Source: Zeus faber (Eukaryota > Chordata > Actinopteri > Zeiformes > Zeidae). Taken from it: DNA of 64,000 bases. The notes under the pieces are model-generated. The model ran no database searches and was not told the DNA's origin. It worked only from the letters and a program-made list of their open reading frames with translations. Shown here one piece after another: positions 33,396-47,709 of the stretch (its first letter is position 1; each line of letters opens with the position of its first letter). The DNA lies in contig CAUIJY010000071.1 of the NCBI GenBank assembly GCA_960531495.1, positions 1,116,001 to 1,180,000 of the forward strand, written 5' to 3'. Made by a program: the position numbers and the translations under genes.

Positions 33396-33719
33396 ATCTT
33401 TCTTTCATTCTTTCATTCTTTCTTTCAATCGTTCTTTTATTCTTTCTTTCAATCTTTCAATCTTTCTTTAATTCTTTCTTTCAATCTTTCTTACTTTCAA
33501 TTTTTCTATCTTTCAATATTTCTTCCAATCTTTCAATCTTTCTTTTGTTATTCTTTCAATCTTTCTTTCTTTCAATCTTTATATCCATCTATCTTTCAAT
33601 CTTTCTTTCATTCTTTCTTTCAATCTTTCTTTTTTCAATCTTTCTTGCAAACTTTCTTTCAATTTTTAATGTTTCAATCTTTCTTTCATTCTTTCTTTCA
33701 ATGTTTCTTACTTTCAATT

Positions 33720-36368
33720 TTTCTATCTTTCAAAATTTCTTCCAATCGTTCAATCTTTCTTTCATTATTTCTTTCAATCCTTCTTTCTTTCAATCTTTCT
33801 TTCCATCTTTCTTTCAATCTCTTTCATTCTTTCTTTCAATCTTTCAATCTTTCAATCTTTCAATCATTCTTTCATTCTTTTTTTCAATCTTTCAATCTTT
33901 CTTTCAATATTTCTTTCAATCTTTCCTTCTTTCAATCTTTCTTTCCATCTTTCTTTCCATCTTTCTTTCATTCTTTCCTTCAGTCTTTCAATCTTTCTTT
34001 CAATCTTTCTTTCAATCTTTCTTTTTTTCAAACTTTTTTTAAATCTTTCTTTCATTCTTTCTTTCAATCTTTCAATCTTTCTTTCAATCTATCTTTCTTT
34101 TTTCAATCTTTCTTTCATTCTTTCTATAAATCTTTCTTTCTTTCAATCTTTCTTTCAGTCTTTCAATCTTTCTTTAAATCAATCTTTCAATCTTTCTTTC
34201 AATCTTTCAATCTTTCAATTTTTCTTTCATTCTTTCTTTCAATCTTTCAATCTTTCTTTCATTCTTTCTTTCAATCTTTCTTACCTTCAATTTTTCTATC
34301 TTTCAATATTTCTTCCAATCGTTCAATCTTTCTTTCATTATTTCTTTCAATCTTTCTTTCTTTCAATCTTTCTTTCCATCTTTCTTTCAATCTTTCTTTC
34401 ATTCTTTCTTTCAATGTTTCTTTTTTCAATATTTCTTTCAATCAGTCAATTTTTCTTTCATTCTTTCATTCTTTCTTTCAATCGTTCTTTCATTCTTTCT
34501 TTCAATCTTTCAATCTTTCTTTAAATATTTCAATCTTTCAATCTTTCTTTCAATCTTTCTTTCAATCTTTCAATCTTTCTTTCATTCTTTCTTTAAATAT
34601 TTCAATCTTTCAATCTTTCTTTAAATATTTCAATCTTTCAATCTTTCTTTCAATCTTTCTTTCAATCTTTCAATCTTTCTTTCATTCTTTCTTTAAATAT
34701 TTCAATCTTTCAATCTTTCTTTCATTCTTTCTTTCAATCTTTCAATCTTTCTTTCATTCTTTCTTTCAATCTTTCTTACTTTCAATTTTTCTCTTTCAAT
34801 ATTTCTTCCAATCGTTCAATCTTTCTTTCATTATTTCTTTCAATCTTTCTTTTATTTCTTTCAATCTTTCTTCCTTTCAATCTTTCTTTCCATCTTTCTT
34901 TCAATCTTTCTTTCATTCTTTCTTTCAATCTTTCTTTTTTCAATCTTTCTTGCAATCTTTCTTTCAATTGTTTAATCTTTCAATCTTTCTTTCATTCTTT
35001 TCTTCAGTCTTTCAATCTTTTTTTAAATCTTTCTTTCATTCTTTCTTTCAATCGTTCTTTCTTTTTTTTAGTCTTTCTTTCAATCTTTCAATTTTTCAAT
35101 CTTTCTTTCATTCTCTCTTTTAATCTTTCAATCTTTCTTTCATTGTTTCTTTCAATCTTTCTTTCATTCTTTCTTTCATTCTTTCTTTCAATCTTTCTTT
35201 CAATCGTTCTTTCTTTCTTTTAGTCTTTCTTTCAATCTTTCAATTTTTCAATCTTTCTTTCATTCTTTCTTTTAATCTTTCAATCTTTCTTTCATTGTTT
35301 CTTTCAATCTTTCTTTCCATCTTTCTTTCATTCTTTCCTTCAGTCTTTCATTCTTTCTTTCAATCTTTCTTTTTTCAATCTTTCTTGCAATCGTTCTTTC
35401 AATTGTTTAATCTTTCAATCTTTCTTTCATTCTTTCTTTCAGTCTTTCAATCTTTGTTTCAATCTTTCTTTCATTCTTTCTTTCAATCTTTCTGTCCGTC
35501 ATTCATTCTTTCAGTCTTTCTTTCAATCATTCAATCTTTCAATCTTTCCTTCTATCTTTCTTTCAATCTTTCTTTCATTCTTTATTTCAATCTTTCTTTC
35601 ATTCTTTCTTTCAATCTTTCATTCAATCTTTCTTTCAATCTTTCTTTCAATCTTTCTTTCAATCTTTCTTTCAATCGTTCTTTCATTCTTTCTTTTAATC
35701 TTTCAATCTTTCTTTCATTGTTTCTTTCAATCTTTCTGTCTTTCAATATTTCTTTCAATCTTTCAATCTTTCTTTTTTTTTCAATCTTTCTTTCAATCTT
35801 TCTTTTATTCTATCTTTAAATCTTTCTTTTTTTTCAATCTTTCTTGCAATCTTTCTTTCAGTCTTTCAATCTGTCTTTCAAACTTTCAATCTTTCTTTCA
35901 ATCTTTCAATCTTTCAATTTTTCTTTCAATTTTTCTTTCAATCTTTCAGTCTTTCTTTCATTCTTTCTTTCAATCTTTCAATCTTTCAATCTTTCAATCA
36001 TTCTTACATTCTTTCTTTCAATCTTTCAATCTTTCTTTTAATATTTCTTTCAATCTATCTTTCTGTCAACCTTTCTTTCCATCTTTCTTTCCATCTTTCT
36101 TTCATTCTTTCCTTCAGTCTTTCAATCTTTCTTTCAATCTTTCTTTCAATTTTTCTTTCAATCTTTCTTTCATTCTTTCCTTCAATCTTTCAATCTTTCT
36201 TTCATTCTTTCTTTCAATCTTTCTTACTTTCAATTTTTCTCTTTCTTTTATTTCTTTCAATCTTTCTTTCTTTCAATCTTTCTTTCCATCTTTCTTTCAA
36301 TCTTTCTTTCATTCTTTCTTTCAATCTTTCTTTTTTCAATCTTTCTTGCAATCTTTCTTTCAATTGTT
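33720..36368 (+). repeat. Block C, left copy
   Basis: Recurs at offset 14099 (about 47820-50467): anchors 33864/47963, 34782/48881, 35295/49394, 35844/49943. A shorter third copy at offset 19011 covers about 52700-53918. Upstream of block C the offset is 14314, implying a 215-bp length difference between the copies near 33540-33720. Confidence 0.8.
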
Positions 36369-39300
36369 CAAACTTTCAATCTTTATTTCAATCTTTCTTT
36401 CAATCTTTCTTTCAATCTTTCAATCTTTCTTTCAACTTTCAATCTTTATTTCAATCTTTCAATCTTTCAATCTTTCTTTCAATCTTTCAATCTTTCTTTC
36501 ATTCTTTCTTTCAATATTTCAATCTTTCAATATTTCTTTCATTCTTTCTTGCAATCTTTCAATCTTTCTTTCAATCTGCCTTTCATTTTTTCTTTCAGTC
36601 TTTCAATCTTTCTTTAAATCTTTCTTTCAATCTTTCTTTCAAACTTTCAATTTTTATTTCAATCTTTCAATCTTTCAATCTTTCTTTCAATCTTTCAATC
36701 TTTCTTTCATTCTTTCTTTCAATATTTCAATCTTTCAATCTTTCTTTCAATCTTTCTTTCATCCTTTCTTTCAATCTTTCGTTCAATATTTCTTTCAATC
36801 TTTCTTACTTTCAATCTTTCTTTGTTTAAATCATTCTTTCAATCTTTCTTTCAATCTTTCTTTCAATCTTTCTTTCAATTTTTCTTTCATCCTTTCTTCC
36901 AATCTTTCGTTCAATATTTCTTTCAATCTTTCTTACTTTCAATCTTTCTTTGTTTAAATCTTTCTTTCAATCTTTCTTTCAAACTTTCAATCATTATTTC
37001 AATCATTCATTCTTTCCATCTTTCTTGCAATCTTTCTTTCAATTGTTTAATCTTTCAATCTTTTTTTCAATCTTTCTTTCATTCTTTCTTTCAATCTTTC
37101 TGTCCGTCATTCTTTCTTTCAGTCTTTCTTTCAATCATTCAATCATTCAATCTTTCTTTCTTTCAATCTTTCTTTCAATCTTTCTTTCAATATTTCTTTC
37201 TTTCTTTCAATCTTTCTTTCAATCTTTCTTTCAAACTTTCAATCTTTATTTCAATCTTTCAATCTTTCAATCTTTCTTTCAATCTTTCAATCTTTCATTC
37301 ATTCTTTCTTTCAATATTTAAATCTTTCAATCTTTCTTTCATTCATTCTTTAAATCTTTCAATCTTTCTTTCATTCTTTCTTTCAATCTATCTTACTTTC
37401 AATCTATCTTTCTTTCAAAATTTCTTCCAATCGTTCAATCTTTCTTTCAATCTTTCTTTCAATCTTTCTTTTGTTAATTCTTTCAATCTTTCTTTCAATA
37501 TTTCTTTCAATCTTTCTTTCTTTAAATCTTTCTTTCAATCTTTCTTTCAAACTTTCAATCTTTATTTCAATCTTTCAATCTTTCAATCTTTCTTACATTC
37601 GTTCTTTCAATCTTTCTTTAATTATTTCTTTCATTCTTTCTTTCAGTCTTTCAATCTTTCTTAAAATCTTTCTTTCAATCTTTCTTTCAATCTTTCAATC
37701 TTTCTTTCATTCTTTCATTCTTTCTTTCAATCGTTCTTTCATTCTTTCTTTCAATTTTTCATTCTTTCTTTCAATCTTTCAATCTTTCAATCTTTCTTTC
37801 AATCTTTCTTTCTTTCAATCTTTCTTTCAATCTTTCTTTCAATCTTTCTTTCATTCTTTCCTTCAGTCTTTCAATCTTTCTTTCAATCTTTCTTTTTTTC
37901 AATCTTTCTTTCAATCTTTCTTTCATTCTTTCTTTCAATCTTTCTTTCAATCTTTCAATCTTTCTTTCAATATTTCTTTCAATCTTTCTTACTTTCAATC
38001 TTTCTTTCCTTAAATCTTTCTTTCAATCTTTCTTTCAAACTTTCAATCATTATTTCAATCTTTCAATCTTTCAATCTTTCTTTCAATCTTTCAATCTTTC
38101 TTTCAATATTTCTTTCAATCTTTCTTTCTTTAAATCTTTCTTTCAAAACTTTCTTTCAAACATTCAATCTTTCTTTCAATCTTTCAATCTTTCAATCTTT
38201 CTTTCATTCTTTCTTTCAGTCTTTCAACCTTTTTTTCAATCATTCTGTCAATCTTTCAATCTTTCTTTCATTCTTTCTTTCAATCTTTCAATCTTGCTTT
38301 CATTCTTTCTTCCTTTCAATTTTTCTATCTTTCAATATTGGTTCCAATCGTTCAATCTTTCTTTCATTATTTCTTTCAATCTTTCTTTCTTTCAATCTTT
38401 CTTTCCAACTTTCTTTCAATCTTTCTTTCATTCTTTCTTTCAATATTTCTTTTTTCAATCTTTCTTCCAATCTTTCTTTCAATTGTTTAATCTTTCATTC
38501 TTTCTTTCATCCATTCATTCTTTCTTTCAATCGTTCTTTCATTCTTTCTTTCAATCTTTCAATCTTTCTTTAAATATTTCTTTCGATCTTTAATACTTTC
38601 AATCTTTTTTCAAACATTCAATCTTTCTTTCAATATTTCAATTTTTCAATCTTTCTTTCATTCTTTCTTTCAATCTTTCAATCTTTCTTTCATTAATTCT
38701 TTCAATCTTTCTTTCAATTTTTCTTTCAATCTTTCTTTCAAACTTTCAATCTTACTTTCAATCTTTCTTTCAATCGTTCTTATATTCTTTCTTTCAATCT
38801 TTCATTCTTTCTTTCAATCTTTCAATCATTCTTTCTTTCATTCTTTCTTTCAGTCTTTCAACCTTTCTTAAAATCTTTCTTTCAATCTTTCTTTCAAGCT
38901 TTCTTTCATTCATTCTTTCAGTCTTTCAAACATTCAATTTTTCCTTCATTCCTTCTTTCAATCTTTATTACTTTCATTCTTTCTTTCAATCTTTCATTCT
39001 TTCTTTCAATATTTCTTTCAATCTTTCTTTAATTCTTTCATTCTTTCTTTCGCACTTTCAATCTTTCTTTCATTCTTTCTTTCAGTCTTTCAATCTTTCT
39101 TTCATTCTTTCTTTCAATCTTTCAATCTTTCAATCTTTCTTTCATTCTATCTTTCAATCTTTCAATCTTTCTTTCAATATTTTTTTCAGTCTTTCAATCT
39201 TTCTTTCATTCTTTCTTTCAATCTTTCAATCTTTCAATCTTTCTTTCATTCTATCTTTCAGTCTTTAAATCTTTCTTTCAATATTTTTTTCAGTCTTTAA

Positions 39301-41621
39301 TACTTTCAATCTTTTTTTCTTTTAATCTTTCTTTCAATCTTTCACTCATTCTTTCCTTCAGTCTTTCAATCTTTCTTTCAATTTTTCTTTCAATCTTTCT
39401 TTCAAACTTTCAATCTTACTTTCAATCTTTCTTTCAATCGTTCTTATATTCTTTCTTTCAATCTTTCATTCTTTCTTTCAATCTTTCAATCATTCTTACT
39501 TTCATTCTTTCTTTCAGTCTTTCAACCTTTCTTAAAATCTTTCTTTCAATCTTTCTTTCAAGCTTTCTTTCATTCATTCTTTCAGTCTTTCAAATATTCA
39601 ATTTTTCCTTCATTCCTTCTTTCAATCTTCATTACTTTCAATCTTTCTTTCAATCTTTCAATCTTTCTTTCATTCTTTCATTCTTTCTTTCAATCGTTCT
39701 TTCAATCTTTCCTTCAATCTTTCAATCTTTCTTTCATACTTTCATTCTTTCTTCCAATCTTTTTTTCAATCTTACAATCTTTCTTTCATTCTTTCATTTT
39801 TTCTTTCAACCTTTCAATCTTTCTTTCATTCTTTTTTTTAGTCTTTCAATCTTTCTTTAAATCTTTCTTTCAATCTTTCTTTACAACTTTCAATCTTTCA
39901 ATCTTTCTTTCATTCTATCTTTCAACCTTTCTTTCAATCTTTCTTTAATTCTTTAATTCAGGCTTAAAATCTTTCTTTCAATCTTTCTTTCTTTAAATAT
40001 TTTGATCTCTCAAACATTCTTTCTTTTTATCAGTCTTTTTTTGTTTCTTTCATTCATTCTTTCAATTTTTCTTACTTTCAATCTTTCTTTTTTTCAATAT
40101 TTCTTTCAATCTTTTAATCTTTCATTCATTCTTTCATTCTTTCTTTCAATCTTTCATTCTTTCTTTCAATCTTTCAATCTTTCAATCTCTCTTTTAATCT
40201 TTCTTTCATTTTTTCTTTCAGTCTTTCAATCTTTCTTTCAATCTTTCTTTCAATCTTTCTTTCAATCTTTCTTTCAATCTTTCTTTCAAACTTTCATTCT
40301 TTCTTTCAATCGTTCTTTCAATCTTTCTTTCAATCTTTCTTTCTTTTTTCAATCTTTCTTTCAATCTTTTTTTTCATTCTTACTTTTAGTCTTTCAATCT
40401 TTCTTTAAATATTTTTTTCTTTAAATCTTTCTTCCTTCAATCTTTCTTTCAATCTTTCTTTCAATCTTTCAATCATTCAATCTTTCTTTAATTCTTTCTT
40501 TCAATCTTTCAATCTTTCAATTTTTCTTTCCATCTTTCTTACTTTCATTCTCTCTTTCTTTCAATATTTCTTTCAATCTTTCTTTCATTCTTTCTTTCAT
40601 TCTTTCATTCTTTCTTTCAATCGTTCTTTCATTTTTTCTTTCAATCTTTCATTCTTTCTTTCAATCTTTCAATCTTTCAATCTTTCTTTCATTCTTTTTT
40701 TTCATTCTTACTTTTAGTCTTTCAATCTTTCTCTAAATCTTTCATTCTTTAAATCTTTCTTTCTTTCAATCATTCTTTTTTCAATCTTTCTTTCAATCTT
40801 TCAATCTTTCGATCTTTCAATCTTTCTTTAATTCTTTTATTCATTCTTTCTTTCAGTCTTTCAATCTTTCTTTAAATCTTTCTTTAAATCTTTCTTTCAA
40901 TCTTTCAATCTTTCAATTTTTCTTTCATTCTTTCTTTCAATCTTTTTTACTTTCAATCTTTCTTTCAATCTTTCTTACTTTCATTCTCTCTTTCTTTCAA
41001 TATTCTTTCAATCTTTCAATCTTTCTTTCATTCTTTCATTCTTTCTTTCAATCGTTCTTTTATTCTATCTTTCAATCTTTCATTCTTTCTTTCAATCTTT
41101 CAATCTTTCAATCTTTCTTTCATTCTTTCTTTCAATCTTTCTTTCAAGCTTTCTTTCAATCGTTCTTACTTTCAATCTTTCTTTCTTTCAGTATTTCTTT
41201 CAATCTTTCAATCTTTCTTTCATTCTTTCTTTCAATCTTTCAATCTTTCAATTTTTCTTTCAATCTTTCTTACTTTCATTCTCTCTTTCTTTCAATATTT
41301 CTTTCAGTCTTTCAATCTTTCTTTCATTCTTTCATTCTTTCTTTCAATCTTTCATTCTTTCTTTCAATCTTTCAATCTTTCAATCTTGCTTTCATTCTTT
41401 TTTTTCATTCTTACTTTTAGTCTTTCAATCTTTCTTTAAATCTTTCATTCTTTAAATCCTTCTTTCTTTCAATCATTCTTTTTTCAATCTTTCTTTCAAT
41501 CTTTCAATCTTTCAATCTTTCAATCTTTCTTTAATTCTTTTATTCATTCTTTCTTCCTGTCTTTCAATCTTTCTTTCAATCTTTCTTTAAATCTTTCTTT
41601 CAATCTTTCAATCTTTCAAAT
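36369..41621 (+). repeat. Block A, right copy with sharp left breakpoint
   Basis: Left boundary at 36368/36369: up to CAATTGTT the sequence follows the block that recurs at 50467, then from CAAACTTTCAATC it follows 25399 onward. This is a resolved junction inside the array. Confidence 0.8.
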
Positions 41622-43379
41622 TTTCTTTCATTCTTTCTTTCAATCTTTTTTACTTTCAATCTTTCTTTCAATCTTTCTTACTTTCATTCTCTCTTTCTTT
41701 CAATATTCTTTCAATCTTTCAATCTTTCTTTCATTCTTTCATTCTTTCTTTCAATCGTTCTTTTATTTTTTCTTTCAATCTTTCATTCTTTATTTCAATC
41801 TTTCAATCTTTCAATCTTTCTTTCATTCCTTCTTTCAATCTTTCTTTCAAGCTTTCTTTCAATCGTTCTTACTTTCAATCTTTCTTTCTTTCTTTCAGTA
41901 TTTCTTTCAATCTTTCAATCTTTCTTTCATTCTTTCATTCTTTCTCTCAATCTTTCTTTCTTTCAATCTTTTAATCTTTCTTTCATTCATTCTTTCAGTC
42001 GTTCAAACTTTCAATTTTTCCTTCATTCCTTCTTTCAATCTTTATTACTTTCAATCTTTCCTTCAATCTTTCTTTTGTTCTTTCATTCTTTCTTTCAATC
42101 GTTCTTTCAATCTTTCCTTCAATCTTTCAATCTTTCTTTCATACTTTCATTCTTTCTTTCAATCTTTCTTTCAATCTTTCAATCTTTCTTTCATTCTTTC
42201 ATTCTTCCTTTCAACCTTTCAATCTTTCTTTCATTCTTTTTTTTAGTCTTTCAATCTTTCTTTAAATCTTTCTTTCAATCTTTCTTTCAAACTTTCAATA
42301 TTTCAATCTTTCTTTCATTCTATCTTTCAACCTTTCTTTCAATCTTTCTTTCATTCTTTATTTCAGTCTTAAAATCTTTCTTTCAATCTTTCTTTCTTTA
42401 AATATTTTGATCACTCAAACATTCTTTCTTTTTATCAGTCTTTTTTTGTTTCTTTCATTCATTCTTTCAATTTTTCTTACTTTCAATCTTTCTTTTTTTC
42501 AATAATTCTTTCAATCTTTTAATCTTTCATTCATTCTTTCATTCTTTCTTTCAATCTTTCATTCTTTCTTTCAATCTTTCAATCTTTCAATCTCTCTTTC
42601 AATCTTTCTTTCAATCTTTCTTTCAATCTTTCTTTCTTTTTTCAATCTTTCTTTCAATCTTTTTTTTCATTCTTACTTTTAGTCTTTCAATCTTTCTTTA
42701 AATCTTTTTTTCTTTAAATCTTTCTTTCTTCAATCTTTCTTTCAATCTTTCAATCATTCAATCTTTCTTTAATTCTTTCTTTCAATCTTTCAATCTTTCA
42801 ATTTTTCTTTCCATCTTTCTTACTTTCATTCTCTCTTTCTTTCAATATTTCTTTCAATCTTTCAATCTTTCTTTCATTCTTTCATTCTTTCTTTCAATCG
42901 TTCTTTCATTCTTTCTTTCGATCTTTCATTCTTTCTTTCAATCTTTCAATCTTTCTATCTTTCTTTCATTCTTTTTTTTCATTCTTACCTTTAGTCTTTC
43001 AATCTTTCTTTAAATCTTTCATTCTTTAAATCTTTCTTTCTTTCAATCATTCTTTTTTCAATCTTTCTTTCAATCTTTCAATCTTTCGATCTTTCAATCT
43101 TTCTTTAATTATTTTATTCATTCTTTCTTTCAGTCTTTCAATCTTTCTTAAAATCTTTCTTTAAATCTTTCTTTCAGTCTTTCAATCTTTCAATTTTTCT
43201 TTCATTCTTTCTTTCAATCTTTTTTACTTTCAATCTTTCTTTCAATCTTTCTTACTTTCATTCTCTCTTTCTTTCAATATTCTTTCAATCTTTCAATCTT
43301 TCTTTCATTCTTTCATTCTTTCTTTCAATCGTTCTTTTATTCTTTCTATCAATCTTTCATTCTTTCTTTCAATCTTTCA

Positions 43380-46300
43380 ATCTTTCAATCTTTCTTTCAT
43401 TCTTTCTTTCAATCTTTCTTTCAAGCTTTCTTTCAATCGTTCTTACTTTCAATCTTTCTTTCTTTCTTTCAGTATTTCTTTCAATCTTTCAATCTTTCTT
43501 TCATTCTTTCTTTCAATCTTTCAATCTTTCAATTTTTCTTTCAATCTTTCTTACTTTCGTTCTCTCTTTCTTTCAATATTTCTTTCAGTCTTTCAATCTT
43601 TCTTTCATTCTTTCATTCTTTCTTTCAATCTTTCATTCTTTCTTTCAATCTTTCAATCTTTCAATCTTGCTTTCATTCTTTTTGTTCATTCTTACTTTTA
43701 GTCTTTCAATCTTTCTTTCAATCTTTCATTCTTTAAATCTTTCTTTCTTTCAATCATTCTTTTTTCAATCTTTCTTTCAATCTTTCAATCTTTCAATCTT
43801 TCTTTAATTCTTTTATTCATTCTTTCTTCCAGTCTTTCAATCTTTCTTTCAATCTTTCTTTCAATCTTTCTTTCAATCCTTTAATCTTTCAATTTTTCTT
43901 TCATTCTTTCTTTCAATCTTTTTTACTTTCAATCTTTCTTTCAATCTTTCTTACTTTCATTCTCTCTTTCTTTCAATATTCTTTCAATCTTTCAATCTTT
44001 CTTTCATTCTTTCATTCTTTCTTTCAATCGTTCTTTTATTCTTTCTTTCAATCTTTCATTCTTTATTTCAATCTTTCAATCTTTCTTTCATTCCTTCTTT
44101 CAATCTTTCTTTCAAGCTTTCTTTCAATCGTTCTTACTTTCAATCTTTCTTTCTTTCTTTCAGTATTTCTTTCAATCTTTCAATCTTTCTTTCATTCTTT
44201 CATTCTTTCTCTCAATCTTTCTTTCTTTCAATCTTTCAATCTTTCTTTCATTCATTCTTTCAGTCTTTCAAACTTTCAATTTTTCCTTCATTCCTTCTTT
44301 CAATCTTTATTACTTTCAATCTTTCTTTCAATCTTTCTTTCGTTCTTTCATTCTTTCTTTCAATCGTTCTTTCAATCTTTCCTTCAATCTTTCAATCTTT
44401 CTTTCATACTTTCATTCTTTCTTTCAATCTTTCTTTCAATCTTTCAATCTTTCTTTCATTCTTTCATTCTTTCTTTCAACCTTTCAATCTTTCTTTCATT
44501 CTTTTTTTTAGTCTTTCAATCTTTCTTTAAATCTTTCTTTCAATATTTCTTTCAAACTTTCAATATTTCAATCTTTCTTTCATTCTATTTTTAAACCTTT
44601 CTTTCAATCTTTCTTTCATTCTTTATTTCAGTCTTAAAATCTTTCTTTCAATCTTTCTTTCTTTAAATATTTTGATCTCTCAAACATTCTTTCTTTTTAT
44701 CAGTCTTTTTTTGTTTCTTTCCTTCATTCTTTCAATTTTTCTTACTTTCAATCTTTCTTTTTTTCAATATTTCTTTCAATCTTTTAATCTTTCATTCATT
44801 TTTTCATTCTTTCTTTCAATCTTTCATTCTTTCTTTCAATCTTTCAATCTTTCAATCTCTCTTTTAATCTTTCTTTCATTTTTTCTTTCAGTCGTTCAAT
44901 CTTTCTTTCAATCTTTCTTTCAATCTTTCTTTCAAACTTTCATTCTTTCTTTCAATCTTTCTTTCAATCTTTCTTTCAATCTTTCTTTCTTTTTTCAATC
45001 TTTCTTTCAATCTTTTTTTTCATTCTTACTTTTAGTCTTTCAATCTTTCTTTAAATCTTTTTTTCTTTAAATCTTTATTTCTTTCAATCTTTCTTTGTTT
45101 TTTTCAGTCTTTCTTTCATTTTTTTTTTCATTCTTACTTTTAGTCTTTCAATCTTTCTTTAAATCTTTCTTTCTTCAATCTTTCTTTCAATCTTTCTTTC
45201 AATCTTTCAATCTTTCAATCTTTCTTTCATTCTTTCATTCTTTCTTTCAATCGTTCTTTCATTCTTTCTTTCAATCTTTCATTCTTTCTTTCAATCTTTC
45301 AATCTTTCAATCTTACTTTCATTCTTTTTTTTCACTCTTACTTTTAGTCTTTCAATCTTTCTTTAAATCTTTCATTCTTTAAATCTTTCTTTCAATCATT
45401 CTTTTTTCAATCTTTCTTTCAATCTTTCAATCTTTCAATCTTTCTTTAATTCTTTTATTCATTGTTTCTTTCAGTCTTTCAATCTTTCTTTCAATCTTTC
45501 TTTCTTTCATTCTCTCTTTCTTTCAATATTCTTTCAATCTTTCAATCTTTCAATCTTTCTTTCATTCTTTCTTTCAATCTTTCTTTCAAGCTTTCTTTCA
45601 ATCGTTCTTACTTTCAATCTTTCTTTCTTTCTTTCAGTATTTCTTTCAATCTTTCAATCTTTCTTTCATTCTTTCTTTCAATCTTTCAATCTTTCAATTT
45701 TTCTTTCAATCTTTCTTACTTTCGTTCTCTCTTTCTTTCAATATTTCTTTCAGTCTTTCAATCTTTCTTTCATTCTTTCATTCTTTCTTTCAATCTTTCA
45801 TTCTTTCTTTCAATCTTTCAATCTTTCAATCTTGCTTTCATTCTTTTTGTTCATTCTTACTTTTAGTCTTTCAATCTTTCTTTCAATCTTTCATTCTTTA
45901 AATCTTTCTTTCTTTCAATCATTCTTTTTTCAATCTTTCTTTCAATCTTTCAATCTTTCAATCTTTCTTTAATTCTTTTATTCATTCTTTCTTCCAGTCT
46001 TTCAATCTTTCTTTCAATCTTTCTTTAAATCTTTCTTTCAATCCTTTAATCTTTCAATTTTTCTTTCATTCTTTCTTTCAATCTTTTTTACTTTCAATCT
46101 TTCTTTCAATCTTTCTTACTTTCATTCTCTCTTTCTTTCAATATTCTTTCAATCTTTCAATCTTTCTTTCATTCTTTCATTCTTTCTTTCAATCGTTCTT
46201 TTATTCTTTCTTTCAATCTTTCATTCTTTATTTCAATCTTTCAATCTTTCTTTCATTCCTTCTTTCAATCTTTCTTTCAAGCTTTCTTTCAATCGTTCTT

Positions 46301-47709
46301 ACTTTCAATCTTTCTTTCTTTCTTTCAGTATTTCTTTCAATCTTTCAATCTTTCTTTCATTCTTTCATTCTTTCTCTCAATCTTTCTTTCTTTCAATCTT
46401 TCAATCTTTCTTTCATTCATTCTTTCAGTCTTTCAAACTTTCAATTTTTCCTTCATTCCTTCTTTCAATCTTTATTACTTTCAATCTTTCTTTCAATCTT
46501 TCTTTCGTTCTTTCATTCTTTCTTTCAATCGTTCTTTCAATCTTTCCTTCAATCTTTCAATCTTTCTTTCATACTTTCATTCTTTCTTTCAATCTTTCTT
46601 TCAATCTTTCAATCTTTCTTTCATTCTTTCATTCTTTCTTTCAACCTTTCAATCTTTCTTTCATTCTTTTTTTTAGTCTTTCAATCTTTCTTTAAATCTT
46701 TCTTTCAATATTTCTTTCAAACTTTCAATATTTCAATCTTTCTTTCATTCTATTTTTAAACCTTTCTTTCAATCTTTCTTTCATTCTTTATTTCAGTCTT
46801 AAAATCTTTCTTTCAATCTTTCTTTCTTTAAATATTTTGATCTCTCAAACATTCTTTCTTTTTATCAGTCTTTTTTTGTTTCTTTCCTTCATTCTTTCAA
46901 TTTTTCTTACTTTCAATCTTTCTTTTTTTCAATATTTCTTTCAATCTTTTAATCTTTCATTCATTTTTTCATTCTTTCTTTCAATCTTTCATTCTTTCTT
47001 TCAATCTTTCAATCTTTCAATCTCTCTTTTAATCTTTCTTTCATTTTTTCTTTCAGTCTTTCAATCTTTCTTTCAATCTTTCTTTCAATCTTTCTTTCAA
47101 ACTTTCATTCTTTCTTTCAATCTTTCTTTCAATCTTTCTTTCAATCTTTCTTTCTTTTTTCAATCTTTCTTTCAATCTTTTTTTTCATTCTTACTTTTAG
47201 TCTTTCAATCTTTCTTTAAATCTTTTTTTCTTTAAATCTTTATTTCTTTCAATCTTTCTTTGTTTTTTTCAGTCTTTCTTTCATTTTTTTTTTCATTCTT
47301 ACTTTTAGTCTTTCAATCTTTCTTTAAATCTTTCTTTCTTCAATCTTTCTTTCAATCTTTCTTTCAATCTTTCAATCTTTCAATCTTTCTTTCATTCTTT
47401 CATTCTTTCTTTCAATCGTTCTTTCATTCTTTCTTTCAATCTTTCATTCTTTCTTTCAATCTTTCAATCTTTCAATCTTACTTTCATTCTTTTTTTTCAC
47501 TCTTACTTTTAGTCTTTCAATCTTTCTTTAAATCTTTCATTCTTTAAATCTTTCTTTCAATCATTCTTTTTTCAATCTTTCTTTCAATCTTTCAATCTTT
47601 CAATCTTTCTTTAATTCTTTTATTCATTGTTTCTTTCAGTCTTTCAATCTTTCTTTCAATCTTTCTTTCTTTCATTCTCTCTTTCTTTCAATATTCTTTC
47701 AATCTTTCA
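43380..47709 (+). repeat. 2165-bp tandem duplication of part of block B
   Basis: 43380-45544 and 45545-47709 are head-to-tail copies. Anchors: CAAGCTTTCTTTCAATCG at 43422/45587 and the TTGATCTCTCAAAC marker at 44672/46837. Confidence 0.8.
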
